This document shows positions 17,479-24,942 of a stretch of 64,000 bases of DNA, one piece after another. How positions within the stretch are numbered: the first letter of the stretch is position 1; each line of letters opens with the position of its first letter. A program made the position numbers and the translations under genes. Origin of the DNA: JAIQFL01 sp035295745 (GTDB taxonomy: Bacteria > Acidobacteriota > Terriglobia > Bryobacterales > Bryobacteraceae); assembly GCA_035295745.1 (NCBI GenBank), contig DATGIL010000005.1:62001-126000 (forward strand), given 5' to 3'. The notes under the pieces are model-generated. The model saw only the letters and a program-made list of their open reading frames with translations, was not told where the DNA came from and ran no database searches.

Positions 17479-18796
17479 GTCTGGTCCGCACCCACAAGTA
17501 GTAGACAGGCAATCCTAACACGACGATGAGCAGTCCCGTTGCGGCCTGCACTGGATCGGCGGCGACCTGTATCACGGCGACGACCACTGACATGACAATG
17601 AATAGTGCCGGAACGACCGGGTATCCCCAAATGGAATAGGCGGGCACATAATTCGCGCTGCGGCGCAAAAGGAACAGACCGATTCCCATCAACGCGAAGA
17701 AGAGCCACTCGGTATAAATTACTCTTGTAAAGAGCGCGCGATAGGTCCCTGTGGCAACCAGAACCGACGACCATATCGCTTGCAGCAGGATGGCCCGGCC
17801 CGGTGTGTGATAGCGGGGGTGAATGTAGGCGAGCCAGCGAAAAGCGAGGCCTTCGTCGGCCATGGCGTAGTACGTGCGAGGGCCGGCCAGTATGACGCCG
17901 TTCAAAACGCCGGTGGCGGAGAGGATCACCAAGGCCGAGATTCCCGCTGCTCCGCGGTTTCCAGCCATCACGCCGGCAGCATCGGCAGCCAACCTCGTCG
18001 AGGCGATCACCTGATTCAACGGCAGCAGGTAGAGATACGCGGCGTTGAGTGCGACATAACAGGCCGTCACTGTGAGAGAGCCGATCACCAGCGCCTTCGG
18101 AATGGTTCGCTGCGGGTCGCGGGTCTCGCCGGCGGTATAGGTCACCATATGCCAGCCGCCGTAGGTGAATAACGCGGCACTGACTGCCAGAATGAACTCG
18201 CGAATCGAGACTGCGAACGCGCCCAGACCTGTGTCGGGCACCTCGGAGTGGGCCCCCTTGCCTAAGAATACGACCGCGCCCAACAAGAGCACGATAATCG
18301 TCACCTTCAGAATGGTGACCACAGTCTGGAGACTGCTACCCTGGCGAACCCCCAGATAATTGGTATAGGAGAGCGCCAGGATCGCGCCGATCGCGACCGC
18401 CTTCGTTTCCCAGTCGCCCAAGTGAACAAAGAAGCCGACATACCGGGCGAAAATCACCGAACTCGCGGCGATGATGCCGGAGTGCGCACTCCAGAACATC
18501 GCCCATCCCCACAGGAAGCCGCAGGCGGGCGAGAGTGTCTCCTTCAAAAAGACGTAGACACCGCCAGTGCGCGGAAACGCCGATGACAACTCGGCACAGA
18601 CCAACGCACCGAACAACGTGAGCACACCGGCGATCACCCAAACCGCGAGCACCGCGGGGATACTCGGCACGTGCCGGTTAATTTCGGAGGGCTGCACGAA
18701 GATCGAAGCGCCAATGATGATGCCTACCACCATTGCCGTCGCGTGCAACAAACCCATCGGCCGTTCAAGTCCGGGCCGGGTTGGAGAGCTAGCCAA
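17456..18796 (-). CDS. APC-family amino acid permease
   Basis: 446 residues with about 12 membrane helices. The first, with GIIIGASIFVQPSEI, matches the substrate-binding unwound helix GxxIGxGIF of APC transporters; LSSAFPRTGGVYVFLKETL and YTAGETRDPQRTIPKALVIG are also typical. The long reading starts at a TTG at 18796; an ATG 13 codons later (MGLLHATAMVVG) also fits the family N-terminus, so the start is uncertain. It heads a two-gene unit with the overlapping ACMSD-like gene. Amino-acid specificity cannot be read from sequence alone. Confidence 0.88.
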   Translation of the reverse strand: MASSPTRPGLERPMGLLHATAMVVGIIIGASIFVQPSEINRHVPSIPAVLAVWVIAGVLTLFGALVCAELSSAFPRTGGVYVFLKETLSPACGFLWGWAMFWSAHSGIIAASSVIFARYVGFFVHLGDWETKAVAIGAILALSYTNYLGVRQGSSLQTVVTILKVTIIVLLLGAVVFLGKGAHSEVPDTGLGAFAVSIREFILAVSAALFTYGGWHMVTYTAGETRDPQRTIPKALVIGSLTVTACYVALNAAYLYLLPLNQVIASTRLAADAAGVMAGNRGAAGISALVILSATGVLNGVILAGPRTYYAMADEGLAFRWLAYIHPRYHTPGRAILLQAIWSSVLVATGTYRALFTRVIYTEWLFFALMGIGLFLLRRSANYVPAYSIWGYPVVPALFIVMSVVVAVIQVAADPVQAATGLLIVVLGLPVYYLWVRTRHADHRLP

Positions 18797-18810
18797 GAAG
18801 CGTCAGTTTA

Positions 18811-19095
18811 TCACAGTCGTTCGGGACGGCCCGGAGAACTCCGACAGAGAGCCTCAGACGACTTGTGCAGAGGCAGATCGGGCACTTCGCCCAGGCCTCC
18901 AGCCTCTTCGACACGCTCCGCCAGCGAGGCGAGCGCGGACTCCCATCTGCCGCCCAGGACTCGCGCAGGTCGCACAATCAGCCTGCCCTTCTCCGCTACG
19001 AGTTCGACCACGTCCTGCAGTCCGATCTGCTCCAATAGCGTTGCGGGAACCCGGATGCTCCAGGCATCGCCTGTTCGAACCAAGCTGCTCAGCAT
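18811..19095 (-). CDS. AbrB/MazE-type DNA-binding protein, orphan antitoxin-like
   Basis: 94 residues. Residues 1-46 form a swapped-hairpin AbrB domain (WSIRVPATLLEQIGLQD, then VELVAEKGRLIVRPAR), as in MazE/VapB antitoxins. Residues 47-94 form a charged tail of the kind that would bind a toxin. An AGGAGA Shine-Dalgarno precedes the ATG. No PIN or MazF toxin gene follows: the APC permease begins 14 bp downstream. It could be a solitary regulator of the permease operon or the remnant of a toxin-antitoxin pair. Family confidence is good; function is open. Confidence 0.72.
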   Translation of the reverse strand: MLSSLVRTGDAWSIRVPATLLEQIGLQDVVELVAEKGRLIVRPARVLGGRWESALASLAERVEEAGGLGEVPDLPLHKSSEALCRSSPGRPERL

Positions 19096-19122
19096 AAATG
19101 TTCTCCTGTCAGCGCGTCCGGC

Positions 19123-19794
19123 TCAAGCGAACACCGTCTCGGGTAGACGGATTACCTTCTTTTGGATCGCGTATTGCACCAGTTGCGCCTTGTTGTGGAT
19201 GTCGAGCTTCCGCATCAGGTTGAATTTGTGCGCCTCCACTGTCTTGACACTCAGGTCGAAGCCCGTCGCGATCTCCTTGACCGATTTTCCTTCGGCCAGC
19301 ATTTTCAGAATCTCCAGCTCGCGCTTGGTCAGAGTGCCAAAGCGCGGTTGCCTGGTGGGGCCCTGCCCCTGCATGCGAAAGCCGTCTACCAGGCGCGTGA
19401 GTAAGCGAGGGCTCAAATAGCTGCCGCCGCGATGTACTTCGCGGATGGCAGTCACCAACTGGTCCGCGGGACCCTCTTTGAGGATGTACCCGCTCGCGCC
19501 CATTTCGACACATTCCGCGAGGTAATCCTCATCGTCGTACATCGAAAGAAAAATCACGCGCGTGTCCGGACGCTCCTTGCGAATCACGCGTGTCGCCTCG
19601 AAGCTGCTCATGCCCGCCATTCCGATGTCCATCAGCACAACGTCCGGATGCACTTGCCGCGACAGATTCACAGCGTCGGAAGCGTTCCCCGCTTCTCCCA
19701 CTACTTCCAGGTCGGGCTCCGCGGCAAGCAGAGTCCGAAGGCCCTGCCGAAAAAGAGTATGATCGTCAGTCAACAGTACGCGAATCTTTGGCAT
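19123..19794 (-). CDS. NarL/FixJ-type response regulator
   Basis: 223 residues. Residues 1-120 are a receiver domain with acidic pair Asp10/Asp11, phospho-acceptor Asp56 (VVLMDIGMAG) and the conserved Lys near residue 106. Residues about 155-215 are a LuxR-type helix-turn-helix (LTKRELEILKMLAEGKSVKE). It starts inside the 3' end of the histidine kinase gene (29-bp overlap), so the two are a translationally coupled pair. Target genes are not evident. The gene downstream is the AbrB-type protein after 27 bp. Confidence 0.95.
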   Translation of the reverse strand: MPKIRVLLTDDHTLFRQGLRTLLAAEPDLEVVGEAGNASDAVNLSRQVHPDVVLMDIGMAGMSSFEATRVIRKERPDTRVIFLSMYDDEDYLAECVEMGASGYILKEGPADQLVTAIREVHRGGSYLSPRLLTRLVDGFRMQGQGPTRQPRFGTLTKRELEILKMLAEGKSVKEIATGFDLSVKTVEAHKFNLMRKLDIHNKAQLVQYAIQKKVIRLPETVFA

Positions 19795-21217
19795 ATCCTG
19801 TAACCTGTGCGAACGTTAGGGGTAGTTCTAAAGCTACGGCCGTGCCTTTCCCGGGCCTGCTCTGTACCGCGAGAGTTCCGCCAAGGAGGCGGGCCCGCTC
19901 CTGCATGCCCGCGAGGCCGAATGACATCGGCTGGCTGCCCGCCCTTTCCGAACTGAAGCCTTTGCCGTCGTCCGTAACGCTCAACCTGATACTCTTATCG
20001 GCCATTTTCAGGAAAAGGTTTACATGGCTCGCCTGGGAATGTTTGGCCACATTCTGCAAACACTCCTGCGCAACCCGGTAAATCACTTCCTGGGTTTGCA
20101 TGGAAAGCGGGTTTGAAGGCACCGAGATTCTCAGGCGCACCTCACCGGGATGCACCTTCCGGAACCGCGCTGCCAATTGCCGCAATGCGGACTGCAGTCC
20201 CAGCCGCTCCAGCACCGCCGGGCTTAGTGCCGCGACGATCCGTCGCAACTCCACGACGGTCCTCTCCGCAACTCCCCGCACCGTCTCCAGTTGCGGCCGC
20301 ATCTCTTTCGGCGCTTCGCGCTCCATCATCTCGAGTTGCAGGCGCAACAGCAGGAGCGACTGCCCGACCTCGTCGTGAAGGTCCCTGCCAATTCGCCGCC
20401 TTTCCTGCTCTTCTGTCTGTTGCGCCTCCGCTTCCAGGCGGCGAACCTCCTGCTCCAGCCGGGAGCGCTCGAAGGCGGCACGGCACCGTTCCGCCACTGC
20501 ATCCAACATCGCCAATTCCCTGGGCAGCCATGGATATCGAACTCGGAAACCGAATTGAACCATCGCGCCGCCGCCCAAAGGGTATGACCAATAGGACGCA
20601 TAGCGGCCCCGCATCGCGGGATCGGCGATTAGTGCCTCGTCCCGCTTCCCGTGCTCGATAAAAAGAGGACGGGACAGTCTTCCGGTCAAGGGCTGGTTCA
20701 GAAGCAATCGTCCGCACCGGGCATGGAACGCCTGAGTGAGGATGCCGACGAACCGTCTGAAAAGATCCTGCAGGTCGTGAGCTTCCGCTTCGGCGCGATA
20801 CAGGCCGAAAAACGCCTGCGTCTCCGCCTCCCGCACGCGATAGAAGGCAGTCCGCAAGGTGAGGATCGTCGCGAGTTGCAGTTGTTCCCGCGCGGGCTGG
20901 TACTCTCCTGCCAAAACGGAGTCGAGGATCGAGTCGAACTCGCGTAATACTTCCTGGATTTCGCACGGTGGCACATTCAGCTTGGCCAAACGCCGCCCGT
21001 TATACTCCACCTGCTCCAGGAACTGCGGGAGGGAGCGCAGCCGCGACCGGGCCGAAGGCGTGATCGTCAGTAAGGCCCGGACCTGGGATTCGTCAAAAGC
21101 GCGCCGGTGAAGCCGGGCTCGCAATTCGCGATCCAATCGCGCCGCAAACGGGCGAATGGCCCGCGCCATCAACGCGCTGTGCCGCCGCGCGGCTGGCGTA
21201 AGGAGTGCCGCCGTCAT
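19766..21217 (-). CDS. NarL-family (HisKA_3) sensor histidine kinase, soluble
   Basis: 483 residues. Residues about 150-255 look like a GAF-type sensor, followed by a coiled segment, the dimerisation/phosphoacceptor motif RRIGRDLHDEVGQSLL with His281, and an HATPase domain with VTDDGKGF and FGLAGMQERARLLGG boxes. There is no membrane segment, so it should sense a cytoplasmic signal or work through a partner. GGAGA lies 6 nt before the ATG. It is the upstream partner of the overlapping response regulator gene. The N-terminal 140 residues are helical and unassigned. Confidence 0.92.
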   Translation of the reverse strand: MTAALLTPAARRHSALMARAIRPFAARLDRELRARLHRRAFDESQVRALLTITPSARSRLRSLPQFLEQVEYNGRRLAKLNVPPCEIQEVLREFDSILDSVLAGEYQPAREQLQLATILTLRTAFYRVREAETQAFFGLYRAEAEAHDLQDLFRRFVGILTQAFHARCGRLLLNQPLTGRLSRPLFIEHGKRDEALIADPAMRGRYASYWSYPLGGGAMVQFGFRVRYPWLPRELAMLDAVAERCRAAFERSRLEQEVRRLEAEAQQTEEQERRRIGRDLHDEVGQSLLLLRLQLEMMEREAPKEMRPQLETVRGVAERTVVELRRIVAALSPAVLERLGLQSALRQLAARFRKVHPGEVRLRISVPSNPLSMQTQEVIYRVAQECLQNVAKHSQASHVNLFLKMADKSIRLSVTDDGKGFSSERAGSQPMSFGLAGMQERARLLGGTLAVQSRPGKGTAVALELPLTFAQVTGYAKDSRTVD

Positions 21218-21250
21218 TTGGTTCTCCAGGGCAAGCGGGAGCGTGCCTGA

Positions 21251-22450
21251 CTATTTCGCGCCGCGTTCCTTCAAAATGCGAGCTGCCTCCGGAAAGCCGT
21301 TCCTTTCGGCCGCGGCCAGCGGAGTCACCCCCGCCTTGCTCTTCGCATTGCAGTCCGCACCGCGCGCGATCAGCAGTTCCACCACTGCTGTCCGGCCCCA
21401 CGCCGCCGCGTGATACACCGGAGTCGCGCCCAATTCTCGATCCCGCGCCTCAATATTGGCGCCCCGATCGAGCAGCAGGCCGGCCATCTCCCGATGTCCG
21501 GCGATCACAGCGTCCAACAGCGGTGTGGCGCCGTCAGAATCCCGGGCGTCGACTTCCGCCCCATGGTCCAACAGCAGCTTGGCGATCGCCATATTCCCCT
21601 TCAGTGCCGCCTGGTGAAGCGCCGTCGCGTCCGACCGGTCCCGGAAATTTACCGGTGTGCCGTTCGCTAACAGAATATCGGCAAGATCGGTCTGTCCCTT
21701 TAGAGCGGATTCAATTAAAAGTGGACCGGCCTCCGCGCCTCCGTTTCCGGATAGCAGAACCGTGACGGTGGCGGCATGTTGCGCCCGGGCGGCATTCTCC
21801 AGGGGAGTAGTCCCGGCGCGATCGCGCCGCTTCCGATCGGCCCCCAGGCTGAGCAGCAGCTTGACGGTCTCCGTCGCACCCTTGGCCGCCGCCTCATTGA
21901 GCGGCGTGCGCCCGGTCTGCGGATTCTCCGCATCCACCGGTGCGCCATGCTGCAACAGAAATCGAACCGTTTCCAGATGTCCGCGCGCCGCCGCCTCATC
22001 GAGGGGCGCCGAGCCGGTCCGATCGCGCGCGTTCACGTCCGCGCCATGCGCGATCAGGACTTCGAGCAACAATTGATAGCCGCGGTCGGCAGCCAGGTGA
22101 AGGGGTGTCGAACCTGCCTTGTCGGCAGCCTTCACCTCTGCGCCGTTGGCGAGCAGCAGGTTGACCATCGGGACGTCGTTCTTGGTCACCGCATAAGCCA
22201 GCGGCGTTGACCCGCCTTCCGTATGCCGCGCCTGCGCATCCGCGCCGTGTTCGAGGAGCCAACCCGCGATCTCGAGATTCCCGCTCCAGGCCGCGTCATG
22301 CAGCGGCGTGGCGCCCAGACTGTCGCGCTGATTGACGTCGGCACCCGCGGCCACCAACAGCTTGACCTGCTCCAGGTCGCCCGACTTTACGGCCTCGTGT
22401 AGATCCCCTGCCCAAAGCGACGCTGCGGCGGCAATCAGGAGCGCGGCCAT
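21251..22450 (-). CDS. Exported ankyrin-repeat protein
   Basis: 399 residues from ATG 22450, chosen because GAGGGG lies 8 nt upstream and it gives a clean signal peptide (MAALLIAAAASLWAG). A longer reading would run into the upstream murB gene. The mature protein is about eleven consecutive ankyrin repeats, each with the GxTPLHxAA pattern (GATPLHDAAWSGNLEIAGWL, GSTPLHLAADRGYQLLLEVL). It should be a periplasmic or secreted protein-binding scaffold. Partners are unknown. It lies between murB (16 bp upstream on the same strand) and the two-component system. Confidence 0.9.
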   Translation of the reverse strand: MAALLIAAAASLWAGDLHEAVKSGDLEQVKLLVAAGADVNQRDSLGATPLHDAAWSGNLEIAGWLLEHGADAQARHTEGGSTPLAYAVTKNDVPMVNLLLANGAEVKAADKAGSTPLHLAADRGYQLLLEVLIAHGADVNARDRTGSAPLDEAAARGHLETVRFLLQHGAPVDAENPQTGRTPLNEAAAKGATETVKLLLSLGADRKRRDRAGTTPLENAARAQHAATVTVLLSGNGGAEAGPLLIESALKGQTDLADILLANGTPVNFRDRSDATALHQAALKGNMAIAKLLLDHGAEVDARDSDGATPLLDAVIAGHREMAGLLLDRGANIEARDRELGATPVYHAAAWGRTAVVELLIARGADCNAKSKAGVTPLAAAERNGFPEAARILKERGAK

Positions 22451-22466
22451 GCGCGCCCCTCGTCGA

Positions 22467-23429
22467 TCAACCCACGTACTGTACCTCTTCCTCCAGGTCG
22501 ATGCCGAAGCGCAAACGCACGCGATCCTTGAGATCCCCAATCATCGCGCAGAGATCGGCCGCAGTGCCCGCGCCCGCATTGTAGATCAGATTTGCATGGT
22601 AGGTGGCCACGTGAATATCGCCGCGATCCAGTCCCTTGGCGCCCACTTGTTCCAGGAACCAGCCAGCCGGCACCTTACCTTCACGCACGGCCGAAGCCGG
22701 CACCTGGGCCGCGACGGCGGGCGGCAGTTCGCGAAACAGGAGATTCTTGAAAATGCTGCCCGCGCACTTCATGGTCACCGGGAATTTCTCGTTGCGCACT
22801 CGCAGAATGTCGTCTGCCTCGCGCCTCAGCACAGCGCCATCGGCCGGCTCCAGCAGCAGCTCCGTCGAGAAAACCACCCACTCCTTGTGGCGCTTGAAAA
22901 TGCTCTCGCGATACGTGAATTCGCACTCTTCGTTGTCAAAAACGCGCACGCCGTTGCCGTCGAAAAAACGCACGCTTCGGACCCGCTCCGAGATCGAGTG
23001 GCCATAAGCCCCGGCATTCCCATACACCGCCGCGCCCACCGAACCCGGAATTCCCGACAACGTCTCCAGTCCCTTCAGGCCGCGATCGATCGTAAAATCC
23101 ACCAGGTCCTGCAACACCGCTCCCGCATCCGCCACCACCCGCCCATTCGCGGCCAGGAGCCGGTCGGCGCGAAATCGCAGCACGATCCCGCGGAAGCCCT
23201 GGTCCGAAACAATCAGATTGGTGCCGCCTCCAATCACCATCGTCGGGATGCCGGTGGCCGACGCCGTGGAGAGCGCCGCGACGAAAGCTTCCGCACTCGC
23301 AGTCTCCGCGTAGAGGTCGGCGGGACCGCCGATTCCAAAGCGCGTGTAGCGGGAGAGCAGGGCGCCTGCGGAAACAGTTAAATTAGGAATTTCGGAGAGG
23401 CGCGCCTGCGCCTCGGCAATCGACGGCAT
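22467..23429 (-). CDS. murB: UDP-N-acetylenolpyruvoylglucosamine reductase
   Basis: 320 residues, a normal length for type II MurB. It catalyses the NADPH- and FAD-dependent reduction that makes UDP-MurNAc for peptidoglycan. The FAD-binding segment TRFGIGGPADLY and PTMVIGGGTNLIVSDQGFRG, the GNAGAYGHSISERV loop, and CAGSIFKN with the catalytic Ser are all present, with the terminal Glu in HANLIYNAG-downstream sequence. It is cytoplasmic. It is divergent from the DUF2461 gene with only 27 bp between starts, and the ankyrin gene follows on its strand. The other mur genes are not nearby. Confidence 0.95.
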   Translation of the reverse strand: MPSIAEAQARLSEIPNLTVSAGALLSRYTRFGIGGPADLYAETASAEAFVAALSTASATGIPTMVIGGGTNLIVSDQGFRGIVLRFRADRLLAANGRVVADAGAVLQDLVDFTIDRGLKGLETLSGIPGSVGAAVYGNAGAYGHSISERVRSVRFFDGNGVRVFDNEECEFTYRESIFKRHKEWVVFSTELLLEPADGAVLRREADDILRVRNEKFPVTMKCAGSIFKNLLFRELPPAVAAQVPASAVREGKVPAGWFLEQVGAKGLDRGDIHVATYHANLIYNAGAGTAADLCAMIGDLKDRVRLRFGIDLEEEVQYVG

Positions 23430-23456
23430 TCATCTCAATTATAAGTGAGGCACTCA

Positions 23457-24167
23457 ATGAGCACCGCATTTCCAGGATTTCCCAGCGAAGCGATTACCTT
23501 TTTCCGCGGTCTGGCCCGCAACAACAATCGCGACTGGTTTCTGCCGCGGAAGCCCCTCTTCGAGGAGAAGGTCAAGCGTCCGATGTGGGAACTGGTGGAG
23601 GCGCTCAACGCCTCGATGAAGGAGTTCGCGCCCAACTATGTGACCGATCCGGCGAAGGCCATTTACCGCTTTTACCGCGACACTCGCTTCAGCAAAGATA
23701 AGTCCCCTTACAAGGACCACATCGCAGCGAGCTTCCCGCACCGGACCCTCGTGTCCGACGGAGCGGCCGGTTATTACGTGGCCTTGTCGCACAAGAACGT
23801 CGGGGTCGGCGGAGGCATCTACATGACGGTGCCGGCCACTTTGCTGGCCGTCCGCAACCACATCGCGCAGCACCCTGCCGAATTCCGCAAGCTTGTCGAT
23901 GCGCGCGGCGTGCGCGCGCTATTCGGTGAAATGCAAGGCGAGCAACTCTCGCGAGTTCCCAAAGGTTTCGCAAAGGACCATCCTGCGGAGGACCTGCTTC
24001 GTCGCAAGCAGTTCCTTTGGTACGCCGAACTTCCCGTGGAACTGGCGACTACCAAGGAACTGTTCGGCGAGGTGAAAAAGCGATTCCGCGCGATGGCGCC
24101 GTTCATGGACTTCCTCAACGCTCCGCTGCTGAATACGCAGAAGAAGACGAAGGAATTTCACATCTGA
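23457..24167 (+). CDS. DUF2461 domain-containing protein
   Basis: 236 residues from ATG 23457; AAGTGAGG lies 6 nt upstream, which favours it over the in-frame GTG at 23445. The motif FFRGLARNNNRDWFLPRKP at the N-terminus and YRFYRDTRFSKDKSPYKDHI are the hallmarks of DUF2461 (TIGR02453). The family is widespread, cytoplasmic and without a known biochemical role. It stands alone: divergent from murB, with an unassigned 253-bp gap after it. Confidence 0.9.
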   Translation: MSTAFPGFPSEAITFFRGLARNNNRDWFLPRKPLFEEKVKRPMWELVEALNASMKEFAPNYVTDPAKAIYRFYRDTRFSKDKSPYKDHIAASFPHRTLVSDGAAGYYVALSHKNVGVGGGIYMTVPATLLAVRNHIAQHPAEFRKLVDARGVRALFGEMQGEQLSRVPKGFAKDHPAEDLLRRKQFLWYAELPVELATTKELFGEVKKRFRAMAPFMDFLNAPLLNTQKKTKEFHI

Positions 24168-24420
24168 ACGAAATGGGAGTTTGCGTAAGCTTCGTTCGAA
24201 GGCGTTACGGGCCCGCCGCGCGACGGAGACGGATCAGGGCGTTGAGGCGTTCGTAAACACTGCGGGTCGGAGGGGGATCTCACCAGCGGCAGCACTATCA
24301 GCTTCCCAATGGCGCAAGATCTGGGTGGATGCGGAGCGTAAAAGGTGGATCCGTTTCGTCGCACGGCATTCGGCGGGCAACGGCAGCTTCACTCAGCACC
24401 ATATGCCAATAGGCGCGCGT
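24168..24420. other. Intergenic gap, nothing identified
   Basis: 253 bp between the convergent DUF2461 and TIGR03437-type genes. I see no credible gene, terminator hairpin with a T-run, or repeat copy here. Confidence 0.5.
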
Positions 24421-24942
24421 TCACTCGATCGTCACCGTAACCTCGTTCGCTGGAATCTGATTCGCCGTCACCACAAGGGTAACCGGGCCGCTACCCACAA
24501 GACTGTGTGGAAGCAGTACGTTGATTTGGTCGAGCCCCGCGAAATCGGGTTGAGCACCAGCGTAAACCACGGGAGCATTCACACCTTGGATACTCACCGC
24601 CACGCCATCGGCCGCGCGAATCCCCGTGCCGAACAGGGACAGATAAACCTGATCGGTAGCCGAACCCAGATCGATCGGGCTCGCAACCAACGCGCCGTTT
24701 TGCGTCGTGTAAGCCGGCTCCAACGTCTGCGTTCCGTCGCTCGACACGCGTACGGCATATGCTGCCGCGAGCCCCGCGCTGTTCAATGTGAAGATGCCAG
24801 GTGCCACCGAGGCAATCTCGATCTGCGCCGAATGAACCAGCGCCGGGGTACCGCTCTGCGACGCGATGGTAACCGTCGCCTGGCCCGCATTCACGCCTGG
24901 AGGAACGAGAAAGTTCACTTGCATCGGCGATACGTAGAGCAT
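24421..24942 (-). pseudogene. Out-of-frame C-terminal TIGR03437-like domain of the FG-GAP protein
   Basis: 173 codons in a different frame from the FG-GAP gene but clearly its natural end. The segments MLYVSPMQVNFLVPPGV, SVAPGIFTLNSAGLAAAYAV and YLSLFGTGIRAADGV are the usual body of the TIGR03437 domain, frequent at the C-termini of exported Solibacter proteins. Its expected first half (VAPGSLASAFGRNLSAATAA) is in the upstream frame. The two frames join at the six-base C tract at 24991-24996 (G on the coding strand): one extra base would restore LGGTTVSILDSSGATTSAPM. It is shown separately because as it stands it cannot be translated with the repeats. Confidence 0.8.

Noticed and set aside
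22451..22540. Longer start for the ankyrin protein
   Set aside because: It would run into murB and bury the signal peptide; ATG 22450 has a good Shine-Dalgarno.
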